The notes under the pieces were generated by a model. The model was not told the DNA's origin, made no database searches, and saw nothing but the letters and a program-made list of their open reading frames with translations. A DNA stretch of 64,000 nucleotides from JAXDMU01 sp963762435 (GTDB taxonomy: Bacteria > Pseudomonadota > Alphaproteobacteria > ATCC43930 > CGMCC-115725), in contig CAVXLN010000029.1 of the NCBI GenBank assembly GCA_963762435.1, positions 372,001-436,000 of the forward strand, written 5' to 3'. Shown here one piece after another: positions 26,204 to 35,179 of this stretch (the stretch's first letter is position 1; each line of letters opens with the position of its first letter). Made by a program: the position numbers and the translations under genes.

Positions 26204-26920
26204 TCACGCTGTCCCGAGATATGCCGCAATCACGCGTCCATCCCCGGCGATGGATGCGGCAGGGCCTGACAGCACGATGCGGCCGGTCTCGAGCACATAG
26301 GCCTCGTCGCAGATCTCGAGTGCGGCGCGGGCATTCTGCTCGACCAGCAGGATCGTCCGCCCGGCCGATCTCAGCCGCGCGATGATGGCGAAGATCTCGT
26401 CGACGAACAGCGGCGCCAGCCCCATCGACGGCTCGTCGAGCAGCAGCAGCCGCGGCCCGGCCATGAGTGCCCGGCCGATCGCCAGCATCTGCTGCTCCCC
26501 GCCTGAGAGCAGGCCCGCGGCCTGGCCGAGCCGTTCGCCGAGCCGTGGGAAGAGCGTCAGCGCCTCGTCGCGGCGCCGCCGGATCTCGGCCTCGTCGCGC
26601 AAGAGATAGGCGCCCATGCGCAGATTGTCCGCGACCGAGAGATTGCCGAAGAGCTGCCGCCCCTCCGGCACCTGCACGATGCCGCGCCGGGCGATGCGAT
26701 GCGGCCGCTCGCCCTTGAGGTCCCGTCCGTCGAAACGGATGCTGCCCGCCGCCGGCGCCACGAGCCCCGACAGGCCGCGCAGCAGGCTGGTCTTGCCGGC
26801 GCCATTGGCGCCGATGAGGGCGACGGCCGTTCCCTCCGCGACGCTGAGATCGACCCCGTCCAGCACCGTGACCGCGCCATAGCGCAGCGTCAGCCCCGCC
26901 ACCTCCAGCAGCGCGCTCAT
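26204..26920 (-). CDS. livF: Branched-chain amino acid-type ABC transporter, ATP-binding protein LivF
   Basis: This 238-residue ATPase has Walker A GANGAGKTSLLRGL near residue 37, signature LLSGGEQQMLAIGRALM near 135 and Walker B LLLLDEPSMGLAP. The short length and the phrase VEQNARAALEICD are typical of LivF. Its start overlaps the livG stop (ATGA). It is the last gene of a five-gene transport operon. Confidence 0.93.
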   Translation of the reverse strand: MSALLEVAGLTLRYGAVTVLDGVDLSVAEGTAVALIGANGAGKTSLLRGLSGLVAPAAGSIRFDGRDLKGERPHRIARRGIVQVPEGRQLFGNLSVADNLRMGAYLLRDEAEIRRRRDEALTLFPRLGERLGQAAGLLSGGEQQMLAIGRALMAGPRLLLLDEPSMGLAPLFVDEIFAIIARLRSAGRTILLVEQNARAALEICDEAYVLETGRIVLSGPAASIAGDGRVIAAYLGTA

Positions 26921-27651
26921 GAGGCCGCCAGCCGATGCGCCAGCTTGGCGCCGAGATAGGCCTCGATCACCGCCGGGTCGCGGCGGATCTCGGCCGGCGT
27001 GCCCTCTGATATCTTGCGGCCGAAATTGAGGACCGTGACGCGGTCGCAGAGCCGCATGACGAAGCCCATATCATGCTCGACCAGCAGCAGCCCGACGCCA
27101 AGCCCGCGCAGGAGCTCGACCAGCGCCTCGGTCTCGGCCGGGTTCATGCCGGCCGCCGGCTCGTCGAGCAGCAGCAGCTTGGGCGATGCGGCGAGCGCCC
27201 GGGCGATCTCGAGCCGGCGCTGATCGCCATAGGAGAGGGTACCGGCGCGCCTTGCCGCCGCGGTACCGAGCCCGACCCGGTCGAGCAGCACCGCCGCCTC
27301 AGCGCGCGCCGCCGGTGCTCTGAGCCTCCGTGTATGCAGCCCCGTCAGCACATTCTCGAGCACCGTCATCTCGGCGAAGAGCCGGATGTTCTGGAAGGTC
27401 CGGGCGAGGCCGAGCTTGGTCCGTCGCCAGCTCGGCAACCCGTCGAGCGGGGCGCCGTCGAGCCGGATGCTGCCGCTGTCGGCCGGGATCAGGCCGGAGA
27501 GGAGGTTGAAGAGCGTGGTCTTGCCGGCACCGTTCGGGCCGATCAACCCATGGACATGGCCCGGCATCACCGTGAAGCTCACCTGATCGACCGCCTGGAG
27601 CCCGGCGAAGCGCCGGCTCAGCCCCTCGACGGTGAGAAGCGCCTCGCTCAT
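26917..27651 (-). CDS. livG: Branched-chain amino acid-type ABC transporter, ATP-binding protein LivG
   Basis: This 244-residue ATPase has Walker A GPNGAGKTTLFNLLSG, signature LSYGDQRRLEIARALA and Walker B LLLLDEPAAGMNPAET. The AGMNPAE and VEHDMGFVMRLCD wording is specific to LivG. It overlaps both neighbours by 4 bases, so translation of the operon is tightly coupled. Confidence 0.93.
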   Translation of the reverse strand: MSEALLTVEGLSRRFAGLQAVDQVSFTVMPGHVHGLIGPNGAGKTTLFNLLSGLIPADSGSIRLDGAPLDGLPSWRRTKLGLARTFQNIRLFAEMTVLENVLTGLHTRRLRAPAARAEAAVLLDRVGLGTAAARRAGTLSYGDQRRLEIARALAASPKLLLLDEPAAGMNPAETEALVELLRGLGVGLLLVEHDMGFVMRLCDRVTVLNFGRKISEGTPAEIRRDPAVIEAYLGAKLAHRLAAS

Positions 27652-28478
27652 CCCGTCCGCCCGATCCGCCAGGCCAAGAGCCCGCGCGGCATATAGAGCA
27701 CGGCCAGCACGATGATGAGCCCGTTCACGACCAGCCGGAAATCATGCAGCGGGCGCAGCAGCTCGGGCAGCACGGTCAGGATCACGGCCCCCAACACCGG
27801 CCCGAAGGGCGAGCCGATGCCGCCCAGCAACGCGAAGCTCAGGATCGTCACCGCCTCGTCGAAGCCGTAGTCGTTGGGGCCGATGAAGTCCGAGGAATGG
27901 GCGCTGAGCGCGCCTGCAAGCCCGGCCAGCATCGCCGAGACGATGAGGGCGCCGAGCTTATAGGCGGGCAGCGGCACGCCCATGATGCCGGCGGCCGCCT
28001 CATCCTGCCGCATCGCCTCCATGGCGCGGCCGAGGCGCGAGCGAGCGGCGAGGGTGAAGCCCAGGAGCGCCAGCGCCAGCGTGCCGTAGATGAGGACGGC
28101 ATCAGCCTTCTCCGGAATGCCGCTGAGGCCGAGCGCGCCGCCCGTGACGTCGGCATTGACGAGGAAGATGCGCAGCACCTCGCCGAAGCCGATCGTGGCG
28201 AGCGCCAGATAGACGCCGCTGAGCTTGAGTGTCGGCGTGAAGATGAGGAGGGCCGCCAGCGCCGGCAGCGCCACGGCGGCGAGAAGCGCTAGCGGGAAGG
28301 GGATCCCAAGCTTCAGCGTCAGCAGTGCTGAACTATAGGCGCCGATGCCCATGAAGGCGGCCTGCGCCAGCGACAGCTGCCCGACCGCGAGCACGGCATA
28401 AAGGCTGAGCGCCAGCAGCCCGTTGATGCCGATCGCATAGATGACGCCCTGATAGGTCCAGAAGAGATCATCGAGCAT
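27648..28478 (-). CDS. livM: Branched-chain amino acid-type ABC transporter, permease LivM
   Basis: This 276-residue permease has about eight membrane helices. GQLSLAQAAFMGIGAYSSALL near residue 33 and AVSAMLAGLAGALSAH-type wording near 180 match the LivM permease family. It pairs with LivH to form the channel. Confidence 0.92.
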   Translation of the reverse strand: MLDDLFWTYQGVIYAIGINGLLALSLYAVLAVGQLSLAQAAFMGIGAYSSALLTLKLGIPFPLALLAAVALPALAALLIFTPTLKLSGVYLALATIGFGEVLRIFLVNADVTGGALGLSGIPEKADAVLIYGTLALALLGFTLAARSRLGRAMEAMRQDEAAAGIMGVPLPAYKLGALIVSAMLAGLAGALSAHSSDFIGPNDYGFDEAVTILSFALLGGIGSPFGPVLGAVILTVLPELLRPLHDFRLVVNGLIIVLAVLYMPRGLLAWRIGRTG

Positions 28479-28481
28479 GGC

Positions 28482-29363
28482 TCAGGCCCGCCGGATCTGG
28501 GCGCGACCGAACAGGCCGACCGGCCGGACCCAGAGCGTCAGGACCAGAAGCCCGAACCCGACTGCATCCTTGAGCGAGGAGGCGACATATCCCGCGGTCA
28601 GCGCCTCGAGCAGCCCGACCAGCAGCCCCGCGACCAGTGCCCCGCGAATGTCGCCGAGCCCGCCGATGATGATGACGGCGAAGCCCTTCAGCATCATCGC
28701 CTCGCCCATGTAAGGCTCGATCGCATTGAACTCCAGGCCAATGAGCAGGCCGGCGACGCCGCCCAAGGCCCCGGAGAGGAAGGAGACGAGCCGCACCAGC
28801 CCGTCGGCATCGACCCCCATCAGCTGCGCCGCCTCGCCATTCTCCGACAGCGCCCGCAATGCCAAGCCGAAGCGCGAACGCTCGATCAGCAGCATGAGTC
28901 CCAGCACTAGCACCGAAGCCGTCGCGATCACCAGCAGCTGGGCCGAGGAGAGGCGGAGGCCTGCAAGCTCGATCGCTCCGCCGGCGAGGAAGGCCGGCGG
29001 AAAGCGGCGGATCTCGGTGCCGAGTGCCGCCGTCATCGCCGCATAAAGCAGCAGCGTGGCGCCGAGCGTCACCATCAGCGACGAGAGCTCCGGCGCCTTG
29101 ACCCGCCTGAGCCGCGTCAGCAGCAGCCCGTCCAGCAGCACAGCGACGAGGCCGGTGGCCGAAGCGGTCAGCGGTAGGACGGCCCAGATCGGTAGTGCCG
29201 CACTCTTCGCCAGAAACAGCGCCACGAACGCGCCGGCCGAGAAATAGAAGCCGTAGGTGAGGTTAATGACGCCCAGCACGCCGAACATTAGGGTAAAGCC
29301 CAGCGCGAACAGAGCGTAGGTCGCACCCGCCGTGACCCCGTTCAGCAGCTGCTGGCCGAGCAT
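28482..29363 (-). CDS. livH: Branched-chain amino acid-type ABC transporter, permease LivH
   Basis: This 293-residue permease begins LLNGVTAGATYALFALGFTLMFGVLGVINLTYG, the family hallmark. A later GALGGVAGLLIGLEFNAIEPYMGEAMMLKGFAVIIIGGLG segment is typical of LivH. It lies 3 bases before livM and follows the binding-protein gene by 3 bases. Confidence 0.93.
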   Translation of the reverse strand: MLGQQLLNGVTAGATYALFALGFTLMFGVLGVINLTYGFYFSAGAFVALFLAKSAALPIWAVLPLTASATGLVAVLLDGLLLTRLRRVKAPELSSLMVTLGATLLLYAAMTAALGTEIRRFPPAFLAGGAIELAGLRLSSAQLLVIATASVLVLGLMLLIERSRFGLALRALSENGEAAQLMGVDADGLVRLVSFLSGALGGVAGLLIGLEFNAIEPYMGEAMMLKGFAVIIIGGLGDIRGALVAGLLVGLLEALTAGYVASSLKDAVGFGLLVLTLWVRPVGLFGRAQIRRA

Positions 29364-29366
29364 CTT

Positions 29367-30503
29367 TCAGTTCAGGATCTGGAACCGGCCGTCGCGCATC
29401 TCCAGCACCACCACGCCAGAGCTGTCGGCGGGATCGCGGTCGGCGGTGAAGGCGAAGGGGCCGGTGACGCCGGTATATTTCACCTGGCCCAGCGCCTCGC
29501 GGATCTTGTCCGGCTCGGCCGAGCCGGCCGCGTCGATGGCCCGCGCCACGATGTGCAGCGTGTCATAGGCCTGGGCCGCGAACTGGTCGGGCTCGTCGCT
29601 ATACTTCGCCTTGTAGGCGGCGACGAACTTCTGGTTGGCGGAATCGTCCTTGCCGATGAACCAGGGGCTGCCGACCAGCGTGCCGTCGGCCGCCGAGCCC
29701 GCGATCTCGCCCAGCTTCGGCGAGTTGAAGCCGTTGCCACCGATGAAGCGCAGCGTGGGTGGAAAGCCCAGCGATCTTGCTTCGAGCAGGATGCCCGACG
29801 CCGCCTCGACCAGTGCGGAGACCACGACCGCATCGGGATTGAGGCTCTTGATCTTGGTCAGCTGCGCCGAGAAATCCGTGTCCTTGGCACCGAAGGTCTC
29901 GGTCGTCACCGTCTCGATGCCGAGCTTCTCCAGGCTCGCCTTCATCACGTCATAGCCCGACTTGGTGAAGGCGTCGTCATTGCCGTACATGACGGCCACC
30001 TTCTTGATGCCGAACTTCTTCTGGGCGGCGGCCAGGGTCACGGGCACGACATCGGCCTCGGGCAGCGCGGTGCGGAAGACATAGGGGCCGATGGCCGTGA
30101 TGCCGTTGGCCGTGGTCGAGGTGCCGACGATCGGGATATGCCGCTCATTCGCCACCGGCCCGGCCGCGAACATCTCGTTCGACAGCGTCGGCCCCAGGAT
30201 CAAGGGCACCTTGTCGCGCCCGATCAGCTTGCGCAGCGCATTCACCGCCTGATCCTTGTTGCCGGCCGAATCCTCGAATGTCAGCACCAGCTGCCGGCCC
30301 TTGAGCACGCCGCCCGCTTCGTTGATGTCGGCGAGCGCCAGCTCGAAGCCGTACTTGATGGCGAGCCCATAACGGCTGGCCGGGCCGGTCAGCACCTCGA
30401 CGGCGCCCAGCGTCACCGGCTCCTTCGCATCGGCGGCATGGGCCGTTGCGGGTGCTGCGCCGATCGACAGCAAGGCGAGGAGGGCAAGCGTCCGCAGCGT
30501 CAT
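29367..30503 (-). CDS. ABC transporter substrate-binding protein, LivJ-like
   Basis: The protein has 378 residues from the ATG at 30503, with AAGGA upstream. A Sec signal (ending THAADA near 24) precedes a type I periplasmic fold: VTLGAVEVLTGPASRYGLAIKYGFELALADINEAGG, then KLIGRDKVPLILGPTLSNEMFAAGPVANE. It captures the ligand for the LivHMGF permease coded directly downstream. Such systems carry branched-chain amino acids but also amides, urea or aromatic acids, so the substrate stays open. The longer open frame upstream belongs to the MgtC-like gene and is not part of this protein. Confidence 0.92.
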   Translation of the reverse strand: MTLRTLALLALLSIGAAPATAHAADAKEPVTLGAVEVLTGPASRYGLAIKYGFELALADINEAGGVLKGRQLVLTFEDSAGNKDQAVNALRKLIGRDKVPLILGPTLSNEMFAAGPVANERHIPIVGTSTTANGITAIGPYVFRTALPEADVVPVTLAAAQKKFGIKKVAVMYGNDDAFTKSGYDVMKASLEKLGIETVTTETFGAKDTDFSAQLTKIKSLNPDAVVVSALVEAASGILLEARSLGFPPTLRFIGGNGFNSPKLGEIAGSAADGTLVGSPWFIGKDDSANQKFVAAYKAKYSDEPDQFAAQAYDTLHIVARAIDAAGSAEPDKIREALGQVKYTGVTGPFAFTADRDPADSSGVVVLEMRDGRFQILN

Positions 30504-30544
30504 CGGGGGTTCCTTATCGGGAGGGATCGGCGGAAGGCGACGAT

Positions 30545-31250
30545 CTATTCCGACATCGCTTCCATAGTCCAGCGCGTCGCCGTCACATCCTTGCGGCGTG
30601 CCAGGGCACCGATCAACCGTTCGATCATCGCGTCGTTCCGCTTGTGCAGGCGATAATGCAACACGATCTCGGTCTGGCCGGTGTCGGCCAGCCGCGTGGC
30701 GTTGACGCCATTGACCGTCATGCGGGTCTTGCCGTCGCCCTTGACCAGGAAGGTGCGCACCTCGTCCTCGGCGGCACTGTCGCATTGCACGCTGACGCCA
30801 TAGACGCAGTCCAGCATGCTGTCGCGCCGCGGCAGCCGGTTGATGAGCGCGATGAAGGGCTGCAGGCCGAGATTGATGGCCAAGATCAGTAGCGTCACGA
30901 AGCTCGCCAGCACCAGCTCGCCGGTGCCGGCATTGATCCCGACCGCGGCCGAGCACCAGAGCGTCGCCGCGGTGTTGAGGCCGCGCACATTGAGTCCCTC
31001 GCGCAGGATAACGCCGGCACCGAGAAAGCCGATACCGGACACGATCTGGGCCGCGATCCGGGCACCGGCATCGGGCACCCCGGCGACCGGTGCCCAGGCC
31101 ACGAAGGCGGCGGCGCCGACCGCGACCAGCGCGTTGGTCTTGAGTTCCTGCGGTGCGGTGATGCCACTGCCGCTCGGCACCGATGAGGGCGCCCAACAAT
31201 AGGGCCATCAGCAGATTGGGCATGCCGGCCAGAACCGTTTGGAGCGTCAC
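30545..31250 (-). pseudogene. MgtC/SapB family membrane protein, frameshifted
   Basis: From a GTG at 31250 (GGGGAAG upstream) the first frame reads LQTVLAGMPNLLMALLLGALIGAERQWHHRTAG. The family then continues with LKTNALVAVGAAAFV, which is found one frame over, starting at about 31148. A single extra A in the GGAACTCAAG context explains the break. The rest is a typical MgtC domain (VSGIGFLGAGVILREG, LNTAATLWCSAAVG) and a cytoplasmic ACT-like tail ending at 30545. The restored length is about 234 residues. Family members are inner-membrane proteins linked to magnesium starvation and ATP synthase control. If the base is real the gene is dead; if it is an error the gene is intact. Confidence 0.85.
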
Positions 31251-31371
31251 GGCTTTGCTTCCCCCCGAAAGTGTTCGGCCGAGCATAGCGAATTGAGCAG
31301 GATCGAGAAGATGCTCGATCCGTGTCCTTGCCCGGCCTAGCATGGCGACGGAAGCGATAGGAGGTTTCGAG

Positions 31372-32112
31372 ATGGCGAATCGTCTGGCCGGGAAGAAGGC
31401 GCTGGTGACGGCGGCGGCGGCGGGCATCGGGCGCGCCACGGCGCTGGCGTTCGCCGCGGAGGGGGCGTCGGTCGTGGCGACCGACATCAATCTGCCGCTT
31501 CTGGGCGAGATCGCCGAGACGCCTGGCGTGACGGTCAAGGCGCTCGATGTACGCGACGCGGCGGCGATCCAAGCGCTGGCGGAAGAGGTCGGCCCGATCG
31601 ATGCGCTCTTCAACGGTGCCGGCTTCGTCCATCACGGCACGGTCCTCGAATGCGACGATGCCGCCTGGGATTTCTCGATGGATCTCAACGTCAAGAGCAT
31701 GTACCGGACGATCCGCGCCTTCCTGCCCGGCATGCTCGAGAAGGGCGGCGGCTCGATCGTCAATGTCTCCTCGGCCGCCTCATCGGTGCGCGGCATCGCC
31801 AATCGCTTTGTCTACGGCACCAGCAAGGCGGCGGTCATCGGCCTGACCAAGGCGGTCGCGGCCGACTATATTCGGCGCGGCATCCGCTGCAACGCGATCT
31901 GCCCGGGCACGATCCAGACGCCTTCACTCGACGGCCGCATCAACGCCTTCGACGATCCGGCGGCCGCCCGCATCGCCTTCATCGACCGCCAACCCATGGG
32001 CCGGCTCGGCACGGCCGAGGAGATCGCGGCGCTGGCGGTCTATCTCGCCAGCGACGAGGCCGGCTTTACCACCGGCACCATCATGCTTGCTGATGGCGGC
32101 TTCGCGCTTTAG
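31372..32112 (+). CDS. Short-chain dehydrogenase similar to type 2 3-hydroxybutyrate dehydrogenase (BDH2/DHRS6-like)
   Basis: The protein has 246 residues from the ATG at 31372, with AGGAGG upstream. The NAD site ALVTAAAAGIGRATALAFAAEGA and catalytic Ser...YGTSKAAV are present. The stretches FVHHGTVLECDDAAWDFSM and RCNAICPGTIQTPSL closely resemble vertebrate BDH2, as I recall that sequence. In animals that enzyme oxidises 3-hydroxybutyrate or makes a siderophore-like compound. In bacteria, relatives act on sugar acids. The nearby PHB genes make a 3-hydroxybutyrate role attractive but unproven. It is divergent from the MgtC-like gene. Confidence 0.85.
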   Translation: MANRLAGKKALVTAAAAGIGRATALAFAAEGASVVATDINLPLLGEIAETPGVTVKALDVRDAAAIQALAEEVGPIDALFNGAGFVHHGTVLECDDAAWDFSMDLNVKSMYRTIRAFLPGMLEKGGGSIVNVSSAASSVRGIANRFVYGTSKAAVIGLTKAVAADYIRRGIRCNAICPGTIQTPSLDGRINAFDDPAAARIAFIDRQPMGRLGTAEEIAALAVYLASDEAGFTTGTIMLADGGFAL

Positions 32113-32828
32113 CTTGCGGCGGCCGCCAGCTCCGCCTGCAGCATCCTGATGCGGGCGACGAGCCATTCGAGCCCATGGTCGTGGATGCCAAGCGCCTTCA
32201 GCGAGTCTGCCGTCTTGTAGATATAGTCGGAGCAAGGGCCGAGCCAGCCATGCGCATGGGCGCCGACCTCGGCCACCTTCTCCGCCGAGATCGGCCCGGT
32301 GTAGCGCGGATGGTTCCGATCGATCGCGAAGGCGATGGCGGCCACGGTGCCGGCCTCGGTCTTCACCCGCACCCAGCGCGGGACGTAAGCGCCGCCGATC
32401 ATCTCGCGCTTCCAGACGATGCCAAGCTCGTGCCGGGCGATCGCGGGATCGAGCCGGAAGGCGACACCGCCGCAGCTGCCGCCGCGATCGAGGCCGAGCG
32501 TCAGCCCCGGCCGTTCCGGCGTGCCGCGGCTTGTCACGGTCCAGAGGCAGAAGCTGCGATGCCAGCCGTGAACCCAGCCCACGCGCTGCTCGGCGAAATG
32601 GAAGGTCGGATTCCAGATCAGCGAGCCATAGGCGAAGACCCAGACATCGCCGGGGGTCGGCTGGGCCGCCAGTGTGCGGTCGAGCGAGGCCTCGACCTCC
32701 GCCTCGCTCCACAGCTTCATCTGCCCGGCCGCCGCCACGACCTGACGGATCGTGCCCGACAGGATGAGCTCGCGCGTGAGCTCGTATGAGATCGGCGGGG
32801 AGGCGGGGGGCTTATCCGACTTGCTCAT
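32109..32828 (-). CDS. chaC: ChaC-like gamma-glutamylcyclotransferase
   Basis: This 239-residue protein has the signature VFAYGSLIWNPTFHFAEQRVG near residue 55, the YGSL motif of the cyclotransferase fold, and GWHRSFCLW. ChaC enzymes cleave glutathione to 5-oxoproline and Cys-Gly in the cytoplasm. The glutamate expected for catalysis lies in the central part, but I did not place it with certainty. The stop overlaps the convergent SDR gene by 3 bases. Confidence 0.92.
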   Translation of the reverse strand: MSKSDKPPASPPISYELTRELILSGTIRQVVAAAGQMKLWSEAEVEASLDRTLAAQPTPGDVWVFAYGSLIWNPTFHFAEQRVGWVHGWHRSFCLWTVTSRGTPERPGLTLGLDRGGSCGGVAFRLDPAIARHELGIVWKREMIGGAYVPRWVRVKTEAGTVAAIAFAIDRNHPRYTGPISAEKVAEVGAHAHGWLGPCSDYIYKTADSLKALGIHDHGLEWLVARIRMLQAELAAAAS

Positions 32829-32888
32829 GGTCCCGAGCGAGAATTGATGAAGCGCGATCCTAGTCGCTCGTTGCGGCTTGCACGAGCG

Positions 32889-34118
32889 TCACGGTATGGC
32901 AGGGGCGATAGCCGCGTGGTGGCGATGCAACGTCTGCGCCAGGTCGCCGCGCGGCGCCACGACGACACGCTCTAGCCCTAGCCAAGCAGCCATATGCTGT
33001 AATTCGACGAGCAGCTCGGCCGCGACCTGCTCGGGATCGGTGCCCGGCTCGCTGTGCGTTGCCTGAACCTTGAGCGTGCCGGTTGCCCGATCGGCCTTGA
33101 GATCGACGCGGCCGACGAGCTGCTCGCCGAGCAGAAAGGGCAGCACGTAATAGCCGTGCAGGCGCTTGGCCTCGGGCGTGTAAATCTCGATGCGGTAGCG
33201 GAAATTCCACATTCGCTCGGTCCGGTCGCGATCCCAGATCAAGGGGTCGAAAGGCGAGAGCAACGCCCGCGCCTCGATCCGGCGCGGCAGCCGGGCCTCC
33301 GGGTGCAAATAGGCCTGATGGCTCCAGCCCTTGACCGAAACCGGCAGCAGCTGGCCCGCCTCCACGAGTTCGGCCACGCGCGGCTTCGAATCCTCGAGCT
33401 TCAGACGGAAATAGTCGCGCAAATCAGGCTCGGTCGCGATGCCGAGCGCCTTGGCCGACAGCATCAGCAGCTGCCGCTGCGCGTCCGCCCGCTCCGGCAC
33501 CGGGGCGGCCAGCACGGCGCGGGGCAGCACCCGCTCCGGCAGATCGTAGACACGCTCGAAATTGCGCCGCGTCGCGGTGGTGAGCCGGCCCGACCAGAAG
33601 AGATATTCGAGCGCCCGCTTGCCGTCGCTCCAGCCCCACCAGCTGCCCTTGCCGCGGCCCGCAATCTCGAGATCGCCGGCCGCGACCGGCCCGCGCGCCG
33701 TCACTTCCTCGAGGATGCGGTCGACATATTGGGATTGCTCGCGCTTCGCATCCGCGATGCCGCCCCAGATGTTGGTCAGCTTGTCGGCATCATCCATGCG
33801 CCAGCGGAACAGCGGGTAGTGCTCGACCGGCAGCAGCGAGGCCTCATGCCCCCAATATTCGAAGAGATGCCGGCGCCTGCCATCATAGGCGGCCTTGTCG
33901 AGGAGCGCCGCACCATAGGCGCCGAGCCGGGAGAAGGCCGGCATATAATGGGCGCGGACGAGCACATTGACCGAATCGATCTGCAGGAGGCCGAGCCGCC
34001 GGGTCAGCTTCTTCAGATGCGGCGCCTCGGCAGCACTCGGCCGCGCCTCGGTGAAGCCCTGGGCGGCAAGTGCGATCCGGCGCGCCTCGAGGGCCGAGAA
34101 TTTCTCGCGGGAGACCAT
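32889..34118 (-). CDS. YcaQ-like winged-helix DNA glycosylase
   Basis: This 409-residue protein belongs to the HTH_42/AlkZ-YcaQ family. LLQIDSVNVLVRAHYMPAFSRLG near residue 42 carries the QxD-type catalytic motif, and WGHEASLLPVEHYPLFRWRM follows. YcaQ unhooks interstrand DNA crosslinks and removes bulky N7 adducts of guanine. It begins 9 bases after the EamA stop and is probably in that operon. No base-excision partners lie close by. Confidence 0.88.
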   Translation of the reverse strand: MVSREKFSALEARRIALAAQGFTEARPSAAEAPHLKKLTRRLGLLQIDSVNVLVRAHYMPAFSRLGAYGAALLDKAAYDGRRRHLFEYWGHEASLLPVEHYPLFRWRMDDADKLTNIWGGIADAKREQSQYVDRILEEVTARGPVAAGDLEIAGRGKGSWWGWSDGKRALEYLFWSGRLTTATRRNFERVYDLPERVLPRAVLAAPVPERADAQRQLLMLSAKALGIATEPDLRDYFRLKLEDSKPRVAELVEAGQLLPVSVKGWSHQAYLHPEARLPRRIEARALLSPFDPLIWDRDRTERMWNFRYRIEIYTPEAKRLHGYYVLPFLLGEQLVGRVDLKADRATGTLKVQATHSEPGTDPEQVAAELLVELQHMAAWLGLERVVVAPRGDLAQTLHRHHAAIAPAIP

Positions 34119-34127
34119 GTCAGAGAC

Positions 34128-35033
34128 TCATGTGGATGGCGCCCAGAGGTCGCGTGCGGCCAGCGCGGCACCACCGACGATCATGAGGCAGGCGAGACCG
34201 AGCGTCGGCGAGAGGCTACCACGGCCGGCCGCGATCAGAAGCAGCGTCGACATCAGCGGCGTCAGATAGCTCAGGCCGCCCAGCGCCCTGATGTTGCCGT
34301 GCTTGACCCCGAAATCCCAGGCGAAGAAGGCGGCGCCGACCGGGCCGATGCCGAGGCCCGCAACCGCGAGCCAGGCGGTGGTACCGGCCGGCCAGATCGT
34401 GGGCTCGAGCGCCAGGTGGCAGAGTGCGGCCAGCAGCGCGGTCGCGGCGCAGAAGCCGCCGATCGCCTCGCTCGGCACGGCACCGAAGCGCCGGCTCAGC
34501 ACGGAATATCCGGCCCAGGTGACGGCGGCGGCCAGTGCGGCACCATAGCCCAACCCGCCGCCCTGGCCGAGCGGTGCCGTGAAACCGTGCGTCACTAGGA
34601 TGACGGCACCCAAGAGGCCGGCGCCGGCACCGGCCAAGTGCCACCAGCGCAGCCGCTCGCCGGGCAGGAAGCCTGAAAACACCACGATCAGCAGCGGCCA
34701 GAGATAATTGACCAGATTGGCCTCGACCGGCGGGGCGGATTCGAGCGCCAGGAAATAGAGGAAATGATAGCCGAACAGGCCGCTGACGCCGAGCAGCCAG
34801 ACGATCGGCGGATGCCTGAGCCGCTCAAGCGTCCGGCCTTCGATCGCACCAAGCACGAGGCTCGCCGTGCCCGCGATGCCGAAGCTCATAGCCACCAGCT
34901 GAAACGGGGGCACCGGTCCCGCCAGCGTCGTCAGCAAGGCGAGGCCGGACCAGAGCAGGATGGCAAGGCCGCCGATGCCGGTCGCCCGCAATTGCCGCGC
35001 GCCCGGTGCCGCACGGCTCACGACATCGGCCAC
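34128..35033 (-). CDS. EamA/DMT family transporter
   Basis: The protein has about 301 residues with ten membrane helices in two EamA halves. Wording such as SAPPVEANLVNYLWPLLIVVFSGFLPGERLRWWH and WDFGVKHGNIRALGGLSYLTPLMSTLLL matches the YddG-like exporters of aromatic amino acids and paraquat. The start is uncertain: GTG at 35033 is used because it gives the family length, but no ribosome-binding site is seen. GTG at 35021 or an ATG within the repeat at 35135 are alternatives. Confidence 0.8.
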   Translation of the reverse strand: MADVVSRAAPGARQLRATGIGGLAILLWSGLALLTTLAGPVPPFQLVAMSFGIAGTASLVLGAIEGRTLERLRHPPIVWLLGVSGLFGYHFLYFLALESAPPVEANLVNYLWPLLIVVFSGFLPGERLRWWHLAGAGAGLLGAVILVTHGFTAPLGQGGGLGYGAALAAAVTWAGYSVLSRRFGAVPSEAIGGFCAATALLAALCHLALEPTIWPAGTTAWLAVAGLGIGPVGAAFFAWDFGVKHGNIRALGGLSYLTPLMSTLLLIAAGRGSLSPTLGLACLMIVGGAALAARDLWAPST

Positions 35034-35069
35034 GAGGAGAAGATCCTTCTGGTCACATGCGCTTCTCGC

Positions 35070-35177
35070 GCCCCTCTCCGCCCTCCGGGGCGAAGAGGCT
35101 GGGTGAGGTGGGGGGATGCCGGCGGCGAGACCCACCTCATCCTAAATCCTTCTCCCCCCAGTGGGCGGAGAAGGACT
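35070..35177. repeat. GC-rich intergenic palindromic repeat, family 2
   Basis: A short array of inverted segments (CCTCTCCGCCC ... GGGCGAAGAGG; GGGTGAGGTGGG ... CCCACCTCATCC; CCTTCTCC ... GGAGAAGG) lies between the EamA gene and phaB. It differs in core sequence from the family-1 repeats of this window. It could serve as a terminator for phaB reading leftward. Confidence 0.7.
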
Positions 35178-35179
35178 TC

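Noticed and set aside
29367..31613. 748-codon minus-strand frame joining the MgtC-like start to the binding protein
   Set aside because: The fusion is an effect of the frameshift in the MgtC-like gene; the binding protein has its own ATG, ribosome-binding site and signal peptide at 30503.
33054..34598. 514-codon plus-strand open frame
   Set aside because: Antisense of the YcaQ-like and EamA genes.
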